Shown here: piece by piece, positions 41,649 through 50,404 of the stretch
Position numbering within the stretch: the stretch's first letter is position 1
Layout: every line of letters begins with the position of its first letter
Assembly (NCBI GenBank): GCA_963842795.1
Contig: CAWJHV010000038.1
Location: 264,567 to 328,566, forward strand
DNA from: WHSW01 sp963842795
Lineage (GTDB): Bacteria; Actinomycetota; Thermoleophilia; Solirubrobacterales; 70-9
DNA: 64,000 nt
Direction of reading: 5' to 3'
Program-made: the position numbers and the translations under genes
Notes under the pieces: generated by a model
Databases searched by the model: none
Told to the model about the DNA's origin: nothing
What the model saw: only the letters and a program-made list of their open reading frames with translations

Positions 41649-42641
41649 ATGGACCTCGAGCTCTTGCACCGCTATCTGGCCGATCGCGGCGTGGCTCCCT
41701 ATCGCGCCCGGCAGGTGTGGGAGTGGGCGGCGCGCGGTGCCGGCTCCTATGCCGAGATGTCGAACCTCCCCGCCTCCCTGCGGGACGAGCTCGAGCGGCG
41801 GGTGCCGTTCTCGACCCTCGAGCTGGAGCGGAGCGCGCGCTCGCTCGACGGGACCGAGAAGGCCCTGTTCGCGACGGCCGACGGGCGCCCGGTGGAGGCG
41901 GTGCTGATGCGCTACCGCGACGGCCGGAGCTCGCTCTGCCTCTCGAGCCAGTCGGGGTGCCCGCTCACCTGCACCTTCTGCGCGACCGGCGCGATGCGGT
42001 TCGGCCGCAACCTCAGCGGTTCGGAGATCCTCGACCAGGCGCTTCACTTCCGCCGGGCCGCGCCGGTCAACCAAGCCGTGTTCATGGGCATGGGCGAGCC
42101 GATGATGAACTTCGACGCGGTGATCGCGGCCTGCGAGCGTCTCCCCGAACTCGGGGTCGCAACCTCGCACACGACGGTCTCGACCGTGGGCTGGGTCCCC
42201 GGGATCGAGCGCCTCGCGCGCGAGGGGCCGCGGGTGCGGCTGGCACTGTCCCTGCACGCGGCCGACGACGCCCTGCGCTCCGAGCTCATGCCGGTCAACG
42301 ACCGCTACCCGCTCGCCGAGGTGCTCGACGCGTGTCGCGCCTGGCGCTCCGCGCGGGGCAAGCGGGTCTACGTCGAGTACCTGATGCTCGCCGGGGTCAA
42401 CGACAGCCCCGTCCAGGCGCGGGCGCTGGTTGAGGCGCTGATGCCCCGCGAGGCGTTCAAGGTCAACCTGATCCCCTACAACCCGACCGGTGGGGAGTTC
42501 GACGGGTCGGGTCCGGAGGCGATCGAGCGCTTCCGCACGGTGCTGGTCGAGCGGGGACTGCCCGCGACGGTGCGGCTGACCAGGGGGCGCGACATCGACG
42601 CCGCCTGCGGACAGCTCGCCGCGACGGCCGCCAAGAGCTAA
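41649..42641 (+). CDS. rlmN: 23S rRNA (adenine2503-C2)-methyltransferase
   Basis: This 330-residue radical SAM enzyme has CxxxCxxC at Cys104, Cys108 and Cys111 (CPLTCTFC), the SAM-binding GMGEP, and the second catalytic cysteine in RGRDIDAACGQL near the C-terminus. RlmN methylates A2503 of 23S rRNA and A37 of some tRNAs, which promotes translational accuracy. ATG 41649 gives a normal N-terminus (MDLELLHRYLADRG). The long upstream frame is antisense to the neighbouring gene. Confidence 0.95.
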   Translation: MDLELLHRYLADRGVAPYRARQVWEWAARGAGSYAEMSNLPASLRDELERRVPFSTLELERSARSLDGTEKALFATADGRPVEAVLMRYRDGRSSLCLSSQSGCPLTCTFCATGAMRFGRNLSGSEILDQALHFRRAAPVNQAVFMGMGEPMMNFDAVIAACERLPELGVATSHTTVSTVGWVPGIERLAREGPRVRLALSLHAADDALRSELMPVNDRYPLAEVLDACRAWRSARGKRVYVEYLMLAGVNDSPVQARALVEALMPREAFKVNLIPYNPTGGEFDGSGPEAIERFRTVLVERGLPATVRLTRGRDIDAACGQLAATAAKS

Positions 42642-42931
42642 TCGGAGTCCAGCAGCTCCTCGGCGTCGAGGCCCTCGCCCGCGGGCACGCGCAGGGCGAT
42701 ATCCCCATGCCCCCAGCGGTCGAGCGGCCAGTCGGACGTGAGCACGCTGTCGACGCCGCGCTCCGTGAGCGCCTGGCGGAAGGCCCGGGCGGTCGCGAGG
42801 TCCTCGAAGTCGCGGACGACGTCCCAGTCGTCATACGCCGGGTCGCCGATCGCAAGCTCGGCGAGTCCGTCCGGGCGCGGCTCCCCGCCGGTCGCGCCCC
42901 AGATGCGGCCGAATCGATCCCGAAGGCCCAC
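42638..42931 (-). CDS. Small hypothetical protein
   Basis: This 97-residue acidic protein (GLAELAIGDPAYDDWDVVRD, then FRQALTERGVDSVLTSDWPL) has the outline of a DUF2007/SPOR-like single alpha-beta domain. Its stop overlaps the rlmN stop region by 4 bp and its GTG start follows TAGCGT by 6 nt (leaderless type). No function is known. Confidence 0.7.
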   Translation of the reverse strand: MGLRDRFGRIWGATGGEPRPDGLAELAIGDPAYDDWDVVRDFEDLATARAFRQALTERGVDSVLTSDWPLDRWGHGDIALRVPAGEGLDAEELLDSD

Positions 42932-42948
42932 CGGCCGACGCTACCCGA

Positions 42949-44433
42949 TCAGTCGATGGCCGCGCCGCTGCCGCGCTCGTCGGCGTCCAACGTGACCTGG
43001 GCGGCGGTCGAGCGGAGGTTGGTCCCCAGCGCCTCGAGGTGCTTCTGGATCCCGTCGAGGAGCCCCTCGACCTGCTGGCGCGAGGCCGCGAGCTCGCGCA
43101 GGGTCGCGTTCATGGACACGCCCTCGACGTTGCGGCTCTGGCAGGCCCGGCACCGCTCGACACCGGTCGCGGGCCAGGTCTCCCCGCAGTCGTTGCAGGT
43201 CAGCCGGTAGACGTCCGCGCGTCCCCCCGCCCCGGCCGCTGCCGCTCGCTCGGCCGTGATGTCGGTGAGGATGCCGTCGATCATCAGGTCGCCGCTCTCG
43301 GTCTCGGAGAGCACGGCGCGGTCACGGACCCAGACGGGCCGCCCGGTGCGGTGGCGCAGCCGGTACTCGGAGACGAGCTCGGTGCCCGGCGGCGCCTTGA
43401 GATGGCGCTGCTCGTCGAACTCGACCCGTTCGCGGTCGTCGGCGTGCAGGCTCGCGCGCCACAGGGTCGGGTCGGCCTGCCACTCCTCCGGTGTGTACCC
43501 CAGCAGGCGCTCGATCTGCGCGGAGACGAAGTGCCAGCGACCCATGGCCCGGCGCTCGGCCTGATAGACGCACGCCGGCAGTCCCTCGACCATCGTCCGG
43601 TGTCGCTCGTGGGCGTCGGCGAGCGAGAGCTGCGCCGTGCGCTCGGCCGTGATGTCGGTCAGCACCCCGCGCCAGAACGCGGACCCGTCTTCGTTGAGGC
43701 AGAGGCGGGCGATGTCTCGCACCCAGACGATGCGGCCCGAGCGGTGGAGCATCCGGTATTCGCTGCCCAGCCGGGCTCCCTGCTCGCGGGCCTCCCGCTC
43801 CTGGGTCCGCTCGAGCTCGAGCACGTTGTCGACCTCGTCGGCGTGCAGTCGTTGCCGCCAGAGGTTGGGATCCGCGGTCCACTCCGCCGAGGAGTAGCCG
43901 AGCAGCTCGGAGATCTGCGGGCTGACGTAGTAAAAGGCGCCGTCTGGACCGGTCTCCGCCTCGTAGACGACCGCAGGCAGCCACTCGACCAGCTCGCGGA
44001 AACGCGCCTCGGCGGTCGCCCGCGCTTCCTCGGCCTCGAGCCGCTCGGTCGCCTCTCGGGCGACGGCGACGATCTCGAGCTCACCCGTCCGCGGGTTGCG
44101 CACGCTGCGGGTGAGGATGTCGACCGAGATCGGCGGGCCGTCGGGCATGCCCACGGTGAGCGTGATCTGCGTCTCGGCTCCCTCCGACGCGGTGAGCTGC
44201 TCGAGCCTGCGAAGGGATTCGGCGCGCTCCATCGGATCGGCGAGCAGATCGAACGCGCTGGTGCCGATCAGCTCCTCGGGCTCGCGCCGGTAGAGCTCCC
44301 GGGCACCCGCCGACACGTAGCGGAACTCGGCTCGGTTCGAGAGGCGGGCCACCACCTCGGGAACCTGATCAACGAGCCAGCCGAGCTCCTCATGTGCGCC
44401 CGCCGCGTGCCCCCCGAGATCGACGCGGCTCAC
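42949..44433 (-). CDS. Triple-PAS protein with C-terminal zinc ribbon, no output domain
   Basis: This 494-residue protein has three PAS domains with PAC tails: PAS1 about 15-130 (PEVVARLSNRAEFRYVSAGA), PAS2 about 145-265 (FYYVSPQISELLGYSSAEWT, then DGSAFWRGVLTDITAERTA), PAS3 about 275-395. Near residues 415-440 lies a CxxC...CxxC zinc ribbon (LTCNDCG, RCRACQ) and then a helical tail. There is no histidine kinase, GGDEF, EAL or HTH domain. Such proteins could relay light, redox or ligand signals by protein contact. Confidence 0.88.
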   Translation of the reverse strand: MSRVDLGGHAAGAHEELGWLVDQVPEVVARLSNRAEFRYVSAGARELYRREPEELIGTSAFDLLADPMERAESLRRLEQLTASEGAETQITLTVGMPDGPPISVDILTRSVRNPRTGELEIVAVAREATERLEAEEARATAEARFRELVEWLPAVVYEAETGPDGAFYYVSPQISELLGYSSAEWTADPNLWRQRLHADEVDNVLELERTQEREAREQGARLGSEYRMLHRSGRIVWVRDIARLCLNEDGSAFWRGVLTDITAERTAQLSLADAHERHRTMVEGLPACVYQAERRAMGRWHFVSAQIERLLGYTPEEWQADPTLWRASLHADDRERVEFDEQRHLKAPPGTELVSEYRLRHRTGRPVWVRDRAVLSETESGDLMIDGILTDITAERAAAAGAGGRADVYRLTCNDCGETWPATGVERCRACQSRNVEGVSMNATLRELAASRQQVEGLLDGIQKHLEALGTNLRSTAAQVTLDADERGSGAAID

Positions 44434-44612
44434 CCCGGCCCCCCGGCGGCGCGCCGGAGGTGGAGGAGCGGAGTCGGCATGCGCACTCCCTGCGCTTGCG
44501 ACCGTGGCATGAGACGAAGCCTAGACTGCCGCGTCCGATCTGGGTAGAGGGCCGGCCATGAAGTTCGACGAGGTCTAGCCAGGACGCCGATGCGGCGGTA
44601 CGATCACCCGCG

Positions 44613-45092
44613 ATGGGCTTCTTCTCCCGGCGCCGCAAGCGCGAGAGCGCGATCCCCGATCCGTCTACCGAGGCGCCGCTGGGCTCGTTCGCCAGCCCGG
44701 AGGGCCAGCCGGTGGTCGGCCAGCAGGTCGGCGGCGGCCAGCCGGCGGTCGACCTGCAGGGCCTCGGCTTCACCGACGGCGTCACGATGCTCGCCCAGCT
44801 CGGGCCGATGATCCAGCAGGCGATGGCGACCGGAAACGTCCAGATCTCCCAGGGTGAGCCCCAGGTGCTCGACATGCGCGGCTCCGGCCTGCGCGAGGAG
44901 ATCATGGGGATCATGGAGCAGCACGGAATCGACGCCAACTCCGGCACCGCGAGCCAGAACGTCGACGCAAGCGCCTACGGGAACATGCAGCAGGAGATCC
45001 TCCAGGCCCTGGCCAAGCACGGGATCGACCCCAACGCCGCCGGATCGAGCGTCAACTTCCAGGTCTCGCCGGAGGGCGAGGAGGAGAAGTAG
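44613..45092 (+). CDS. Hypothetical protein with two internal EI-HGID-N repeats
   Basis: This 159-residue protein starts with a basic tail (MGFFSRRRKRES), then a Gly/Gln-rich linker and two similar blocks: LREEIMGIMEQHGIDAN and MQQEILQALAKHGIDPN. Each is followed by a Ser/Ala/Asn segment. This suggests a duplicated helical motif, perhaps a peptide-binding or self-assembly repeat. No family is recognised. ATG 44613 follows TACGAT by 8 nt. It stands alone before a convergent gap. Confidence 0.7.
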   Translation: MGFFSRRRKRESAIPDPSTEAPLGSFASPEGQPVVGQQVGGGQPAVDLQGLGFTDGVTMLAQLGPMIQQAMATGNVQISQGEPQVLDMRGSGLREEIMGIMEQHGIDANSGTASQNVDASAYGNMQQEILQALAKHGIDPNAAGSSVNFQVSPEGEEEK

Positions 45093-45277
45093 GGGCGTAG
45101 CGCCCGCTCGGCCCGACGCTGGCGCGCGGGGCTGGACGTCTCGGCGTTGTGCGCGACGCCCGCCGTTGCTTGGCAGCAAGGGGAGGGAGTGGGTAGGGGT
45201 GCCGGCCGATGTGGCTGATTTCGCGCGCGGTGTGACGCGGGCGAGGCGGGATGTTCGCACCGAGCATCACCCCCGCG

Positions 45278-45403
45278 CCGAGTGTCATTTTGACCCCGCT
45301 ATAGGTGGTCAATGTGACACTCGGCCGACGGCGTCCGACCAGCGCGCGCAACAGCCACGACAAACATCACGCAAGGCGCGCCGATCCACCCCCTCACTGC
45401 CAA
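45278..45403. repeat. Palindromic intergenic element, copy 3
   Basis: Perfect 10-bp arms CCGAGTGTCA (45278-45287) and TGACACTCGG (45315-45324) flank the core TTGACCCCGCTATAGGTGG-TCAA, matching copy 2. The tail CCACCCCCTCACTGCCAA (45386-45403) is at the same 62 nt distance as in copy 2. The arm sequences differ between copies yet each pair is self-complementary, showing compensatory change. It fills the convergent gap of 362 bp between 44613-45092 and the cyclophilin gene; no gene is visible there. Confidence 0.75.
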
Positions 45404-45454
45404 ACCCGGCCCGCGCCGCACCGCCGCCCCGGGTCCGGGCAACGGCCCGCGTAG

Positions 45455-45913
45455 CTACTCGCTCAGGTCGATGCGCTCGATCACCTGAGGCTCGAGCGGG
45501 CGGTCGCCGGGGCCGGTCGCGGTGCGCTCGATCGAGTCGACAGCGTCCATGCCCTCGGTCACCTCGCCGAAGACGGTGTGCTTACCGTCGAGCCAGGGAG
45601 CCTCGCCGGTGGTGACGATGAAGAACTGCGAGCCGTTGGTGTTCGGGCCGGCGTTCGCCATCGCCAACGCCCCGCGGACGACCTTGTTCTCGTTGAACTC
45701 GTCCTCGAAGGTGTAGCCCGGGCCGCCGGTGCCGGTGCCCTCCGGGCAACCGCCCTGGATCATGAAGTCGGGGATCACCCGGTGAAACGTGAGGCCGTCG
45801 TAGAAGCCGTCGGAGGCGAGCTTGCGGAAGTTCTCGACCGTCTTCGGTGCGGCGGAGTCGAACAGGTCGATGGTGATCGGGCCGGCGTTGGTGTGAAGCG
45901 TGGCTTGGGACAT
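45455..45913 (-). CDS. Peptidylprolyl cis-trans isomerase, cyclophilin type
   Basis: This 152-residue single-domain cyclophilin has the active-site Arg in FHRVIPDFMIQGG, the substrate loop ALAMANAGPNTNGSQFFIVT and Trp in APWLDGKHTVFG. No signal peptide is seen, so it folds proteins in the cytoplasm. ATG 45913 follows TAGAGT by 8 nt. It is divergent from the giant kinase-cyclase gene at 45978 (64 bp). Confidence 0.93.
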   Translation of the reverse strand: MSQATLHTNAGPITIDLFDSAAPKTVENFRKLASDGFYDGLTFHRVIPDFMIQGGCPEGTGTGGPGYTFEDEFNENKVVRGALAMANAGPNTNGSQFFIVTTGEAPWLDGKHTVFGEVTEGMDAVDSIERTATGPGDRPLEPQVIERIDLSE

Positions 45914-45977
45914 CGCCGGTGACTCTAGTGAATCCCGGCCGGGCTTCCTGAGCGCCCGCCCCTATCCTCAGCCGAGC

Positions 45978-48900
45978 ATGCGCTGTCCGGCGTGCGGCAA
46001 CCCCAACCGTCCCGATGCCCGATTCTGCGACTCGTGCGGGGCGCGTCTCGAGGCGCCGGAGCAAGCGGCAGAGCCCGCACCGGCCGCGATGCCGCCGGGC
46101 TCCCCGGAGCTGATCGCCGGCCGCTACCGGGTGGAGGGGTTCCTCGGGCGCGGCGGCCGCAAGCGGGTCTACCGGGCGCGCGATGCCGACGGCGACGGGC
46201 GCGACGTCGCGGTAGCCGTCTTCGACACCGAGGACGTCGCCGAGACCGTGCTCGCCCGCGCCCGGCGCGAGGCGCTGGCGATGGGCAAGCTCGGCGAGCA
46301 CCCGCACATCGTCCGCGTGCTCGATTCGGGCGAAGACGGGGGCGTGCCGTTCATCGTCAGCGAGTACGTCGGCGGCGGTGATCTGCAGGGCGCGCTCGAC
46401 GAGTGCTCCGGGCGACGGCTCGAGCTGGAGCGTGCGATCGCGATCGCGATCGACGTCTGCCGGGCGCTCGAGCACGCGCATTCGCGCGGGATCATCCACC
46501 GCGACCTGAAGCCGGCAAACGTCTGGCTCGGCGACGACGGCGCCGCCCGCCTCGGCGACTTCGGGCTCGCTACCGACCGCAGCTCGCGAGCTGCGGTCGA
46601 GGGGATGCTCGTCGGCACGGTCTCCTACCTGCCGCCCGAGCAGGCGCTCGGCCGGACGTCCGATGCCCGCTCGGACCTCTACTCGCTCGGCGCGATGCTC
46701 TACGAGCTGATCACCGGTGAGCCACCGTTTCCGGGAGAGGACGCGGTCGCGATCATCGGCCAGCACCTGAGCGCGAAGCCGGTCGCCCCGTCGCGCCACC
46801 GTCCGGCGGTCCCCGCGGGGCTCGACCGGGTGGTCCTGGAGCTGCTTGCGAAGTCGCCCGACGATCGACCGCAGAGCGCCGCCGAGGCGCGGCGAGCCAT
46901 CGCCGCGGCCGTCGACGAGGAGGCGCCGGAGGCGGACGGCGACGCCAACCCGCTCGAGAGCCTCGCCGGAGGCGTCTTCGTCGGCCGCGACGCCGAGTTC
47001 GGGGAGATGCGCGACCTGCTCGAGGAGGCTCTCGGTGGCGAGGGGCGGCTGGTGCTGCTCTCCGGCGACCCCGGGATCGGGAAGACGCGGACCGCCGAGC
47101 AGCTCGCGACCTACGCTCGCGTCCGTGGCGCCCGCGTCTACTGGGGGCGCTGTCACGAGTCCGAGGGCCAGCCGCCTTACTGGCCCTGGTCGGAGGCGCT
47201 GCGGGGTTATGTCCTCGAGGCCGATCCGGTCGGGCTGCGCTGGCAGCTCGGCAGCCGCGCCGCCGACGTCGCCCAGATCGTTCCCGAGCTCGCCGATCGG
47301 CTCGGCGACGTGGGCGAGCCGCCGGACATGGGAACCGAGCAGGCCCGCTTTCGGATCTTCGATTCCTTCGCGGCCTTTCTCGCGGGCGTCTCGGGCGCCC
47401 GCCCGCTGGTGCTCGTGCTCGACGACCTGCACTGGGCCGACGAGCCCTCGTTGCGGCTGCTGCGCTTCGTCGCCCGCCGGCTCGCCCATACGGGCCTGCT
47501 GCTGATCGGCGCCTACCGCGACGTCGAGCTCGGTCGCCACCATCCGCTCGCCGACACGCTGGGGGACCTCGCCGGCATCGAGGGAACGAGGCGGGTCGCG
47601 CTTCGCGGGCTGGGGCCGCAGGGGATAGCCGACTACATCGAGCTCACCGCCGGGGTCGACAGGCCGCCGCCCGAGCTCGCCGAGGCGATCTGCGAGCAGA
47701 CCGGAGGCAACCCGTTCTTCATCGGCGAGGTCGTCCGGCTGATGGCCGCCGAGGGACGGCTGGGCGAGGCCGAGGGACGGCGACAGGTGACGATCCCGCA
47801 GGGCGTCCGCGAGGTCGTCGGCCGGCGCCTGGACAGGCTCTCCGACGCCGCGAACGAGGTGCTGCGAATCGCCGCCGTCTGCGGGCGCGAGTTCCGCCTC
47901 GAGGTGGTCGAGCGGGTCTGCGACCGGCCCGAGGCGGAGGTCGAATCGGCGTTTCGCGCCGCGGTCGACAACCGGCTGGTCGAGGAGTCGGTCGAGGTCC
48001 CCGGCGGCTACGCGTTCTCGCACGCGCTCGTCCGCGAGACCCTGCGAGCCGAGGTTCCGGCCGCCCAGCGCGTGCGGATGCATCGCCGGATCGGGGAGGC
48101 GCTGGAGGACCTGTATGCCGGCGAGCTCGATCGGCACCCGGGCGAGCTCGCGCATCACTTCCTCGAGGCGGCGCCGCTGGGCGACGTCGAGCGTGCGGTC
48201 GACTACGCGACCCGGGCCGCGAGGCGCGCGAGCGACCGCCTCGCCCACGAGGACGCGGCGGCGATGTACGCCCGGGCGCTCGACGCGCTCGAGCTCGTGC
48301 CGGAGCCCGATCGCGAGCGCCGCCTCGAGCTGCTGCTGGAGCTCGGCGAGGCACAGATCCGGGCGGCCAGCGTTGCCGACGCCCGGGCGACGCTCGAGCG
48401 CGCGGCGACCCTCGCTCGTGAGCTCGGACTGTCCGATCGGCTCGCCCGCGCGGCGCTCGGCATCTGCCTCCTCTCGGTGGCCGGGGTCGTCGACGAGCCG
48501 CTGATCGAGCTGCTCACGGAGGCGCTCGAGCTGGTCGGGCCCGACGACTCCCCGATGCGCTCGCAACTGCTCAGCGGCCTCGCCCAATCGCTCTACTGGG
48601 TCGACCCCGCGGGGCGCTCGAACGACCTCGGCCTGGAGGCGCTCGAGATGGCCCGCCGGGTCGGCGATCCGGGCGCGCTCGCCGCCGCCCTGGTGCGGCG
48701 GCAGTTCATCGGGGTCGTCGCGCCCGATCAGGTCCGCAGGCGGCTGCGCGAAAGCGGCGAGCTGCACGATCTCGGCAAGCGCCTGGGCGATCGCGAGCTC
48801 GAGCTGCGGGCGCACCTCTACCGGCTCAGCGCCCGGCTCCAGCTCGGTGACATCGGCGGCGTCGACTTCGATCTGGCCGCGGTCGAGCGGCTGGCGCTCG

Positions 48901-50324
48901 AGCTCCGCCAACCGCAGTGGCTCTGGAACATCCCCCTGCTGCGGGCGATGCGCGCGCTGATCGACGGTCGCTTCGACGACGCCTCGACGCTCGCCGAGGA
49001 AGCGGTCGCCGCCGGCACCCGGGCCGAGGAGACCGTCGCGGCGCAGTTCTACGCGACCCAGATCGCGCTCCTGCGGCGTCTGCGGCGCTCGCCCGAGGAC
49101 GAGGCGGAGCTGAGCGGGCTGACCGCCCAGCTCGCCGAGCTCGCGGAGCGGTTCCCGGCGATCCCGGCCTGGCGCTCATCGCTCGCCGCCACCCACGCGG
49201 AGCTCGGCCGCCGCAGCGAGGCGCGCGCCGTGTTCGAGCCGCTCGCCGCCCGGGATTTCGCCGACGTCCCGCTGGACGCCCAATGGGCGATCTCGCTGAC
49301 CCTGCTCTCGGAGGTCGCCGCGGTGCTTGGGGACGCGCCGCGGGCGCGGGCGCTGTACGAGCTCTTCCGTCCGTACGACGGGCTGGTCGTGACCGCCGGG
49401 CGAGCGGCCGCGTGTTACGGGCCCGTGTCGCGGGTGCTCGGGCTGCTGGCGGCAACCGACGGCCGCCCCGACGATGCCGAGCGTCACCTCGCCGAGGGTC
49501 TGGTGCTGAGCGAGCGGATGGGGGACCGTCCGTTCGCCGCTCGAGCCCGGTTCGAGCTCGCCCGGGTCCTGCTCGACCGCGGTCGCGCCGGGGACCACGG
49601 ACGGGCGCTCGAGCTGCTGGCGGCAGCGCTCGACACGGCCCAGGAGATCGGCATGGTCCGCCTGGTCCAGGATGCGCTTACCGTGCGGCTCGAGGCCCAG
49701 GGCCTCTCGTCGCTCGACGTCAGCACCTCGATCGACTTCATGATCGACGAGGTCGCCTCCGAACGCCCCGACATCGCCGCCCACGCGGCGCCCGACGGCC
49801 AGGTGACGATCCTCTTCTCCGACATCGAGGACTCGACCCTGATGACCGAGCGGCTCGGCGACGCCCGCTGGCTCCAGGTCCTGCGCGCCCACAACTCCCT
49901 CTTTCGCCGGCTGGTCCCGGGCCACGGCGGCTACGAGGTCAAGAATCAAGGGGACGGCTTCATGCTCGTCTTCCCGGATCCGTGTCAGGCGCTCGAGTGC
50001 GCGGCGGCGATCCAGCGCGAGTTCGCTGAGCGCGAGCCCGTCGAGGGCGAGCGCGTGCGGGTTCGGATGGGGATGCACGCCGGTGAGGCGATCCGCGAGG
50101 ACGGTGATTTCTTCGGCCGCAGCGTGATCCTCGCGGCGCGCATCGCCGCTCAGGCAAGCGGCGGGGAGATCCTCGTCTCGGAGACGCTCAAGGAGCGCGC
50201 CGAGGGCGACGAAGGCGACGGCGCCGCGGTTTCGTTCGACGGCGGGCGCGAGCTCGAGCTCAAGGGCCTCGCCGGCACCCACCGCGTCTTCCGCGCCGAC
50301 TGGGAGCAGGCGCTCGCGGCCTGA
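45978..50324 (+). CDS. Zinc ribbon / Ser-Thr kinase (WNK-like Lys position) / AAA ATPase / TPR / cyclase multidomain protein
   Basis: This 1448-residue cytoplasmic protein has these parts. A zinc ribbon lies at 1-22 (CPACGNPN, FCDSCG). The kinase domain spans about 50-315, with Gly loop LGRGGRKRVY (56-65), HRD 174-176 and DFG 194-196. The beta-3 Lys is Ala80 (VAVAVF), while Lys62 sits in the Gly loop. An AAA ATPase of the 'TOMM/LuxR' type follows (P-loop GDPGIGKT 363-370, Walker B LVLVLDDLHWADE). A long TPR region comes next, then a class III cyclase domain from about residue 1275 (SDIEDST, VKNQGDGF). The cyclase Asn of VNxAAR is replaced by Ile (VILAARI). ATG 45978 has TATCCT 9 nt upstream. 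Confidence 0.92.
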   Translation: MRCPACGNPNRPDARFCDSCGARLEAPEQAAEPAPAAMPPGSPELIAGRYRVEGFLGRGGRKRVYRARDADGDGRDVAVAVFDTEDVAETVLARARREALAMGKLGEHPHIVRVLDSGEDGGVPFIVSEYVGGGDLQGALDECSGRRLELERAIAIAIDVCRALEHAHSRGIIHRDLKPANVWLGDDGAARLGDFGLATDRSSRAAVEGMLVGTVSYLPPEQALGRTSDARSDLYSLGAMLYELITGEPPFPGEDAVAIIGQHLSAKPVAPSRHRPAVPAGLDRVVLELLAKSPDDRPQSAAEARRAIAAAVDEEAPEADGDANPLESLAGGVFVGRDAEFGEMRDLLEEALGGEGRLVLLSGDPGIGKTRTAEQLATYARVRGARVYWGRCHESEGQPPYWPWSEALRGYVLEADPVGLRWQLGSRAADVAQIVPELADRLGDVGEPPDMGTEQARFRIFDSFAAFLAGVSGARPLVLVLDDLHWADEPSLRLLRFVARRLAHTGLLLIGAYRDVELGRHHPLADTLGDLAGIEGTRRVALRGLGPQGIADYIELTAGVDRPPPELAEAICEQTGGNPFFIGEVVRLMAAEGRLGEAEGRRQVTIPQGVREVVGRRLDRLSDAANEVLRIAAVCGREFRLEVVERVCDRPEAEVESAFRAAVDNRLVEESVEVPGGYAFSHALVRETLRAEVPAAQRVRMHRRIGEALEDLYAGELDRHPGELAHHFLEAAPLGDVERAVDYATRAARRASDRLAHEDAAAMYARALDALELVPEPDRERRLELLLELGEAQIRAASVADARATLERAATLARELGLSDRLARAALGICLLSVAGVVDEPLIELLTEALELVGPDDSPMRSQLLSGLAQSLYWVDPAGRSNDLGLEALEMARRVGDPGALAAALVRRQFIGVVAPDQVRRRLRESGELHDLGKRLGDRELELRAHLYRLSARLQLGDIGGVDFDLAAVERLALELRQPQWLWNIPLLRAMRALIDGRFDDASTLAEEAVAAGTRAEETVAAQFYATQIALLRRLRRSPEDEAELSGLTAQLAELAERFPAIPAWRSSLAATHAELGRRSEARAVFEPLAARDFADVPLDAQWAISLTLLSEVAAVLGDAPRARALYELFRPYDGLVVTAGRAAACYGPVSRVLGLLAATDGRPDDAERHLAEGLVLSERMGDRPFAARARFELARVLLDRGRAGDHGRALELLAAALDTAQEIGMVRLVQDALTVRLEAQGLSSLDVSTSIDFMIDEVASERPDIAAHAAPDGQVTILFSDIEDSTLMTERLGDARWLQVLRAHNSLFRRLVPGHGGYEVKNQGDGFMLVFPDPCQALECAAAIQREFAEREPVEGERVRVRMGMHAGEAIREDGDFFGRSVILAARIAAQASGGEILVSETLKERAEGDEGDGAAVSFDGGRELELKGLAGTHRVFRADWEQALAA

Positions 50325-50404
50325 CACCGCTTGCCCGCCCGTCGATCGGGTGGTTGGATGGGCTCACGGGCGGTACGGATCCGCCCCCGACTCAGGGAGG
50401 CAAG

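Noticed and set aside
44558..44578. Mini-frame ATG AAG TTC GAC GAG GTC TAG preceded by TAGAGG
   Set aside because: It encodes only six residues. The leaderless pattern is interesting, but it cannot be told from chance without expression data.
45582..48911. A long open frame on the minus strand of the kinase/cyclase gene (over 1100 codons)
   Set aside because: It mirrors the plus-strand gene with G+C-rich codon shadow composition (Arg/Gly/Ala/Pro-rich), has no domain, and covers well-conserved kinase and ATPase sequence.
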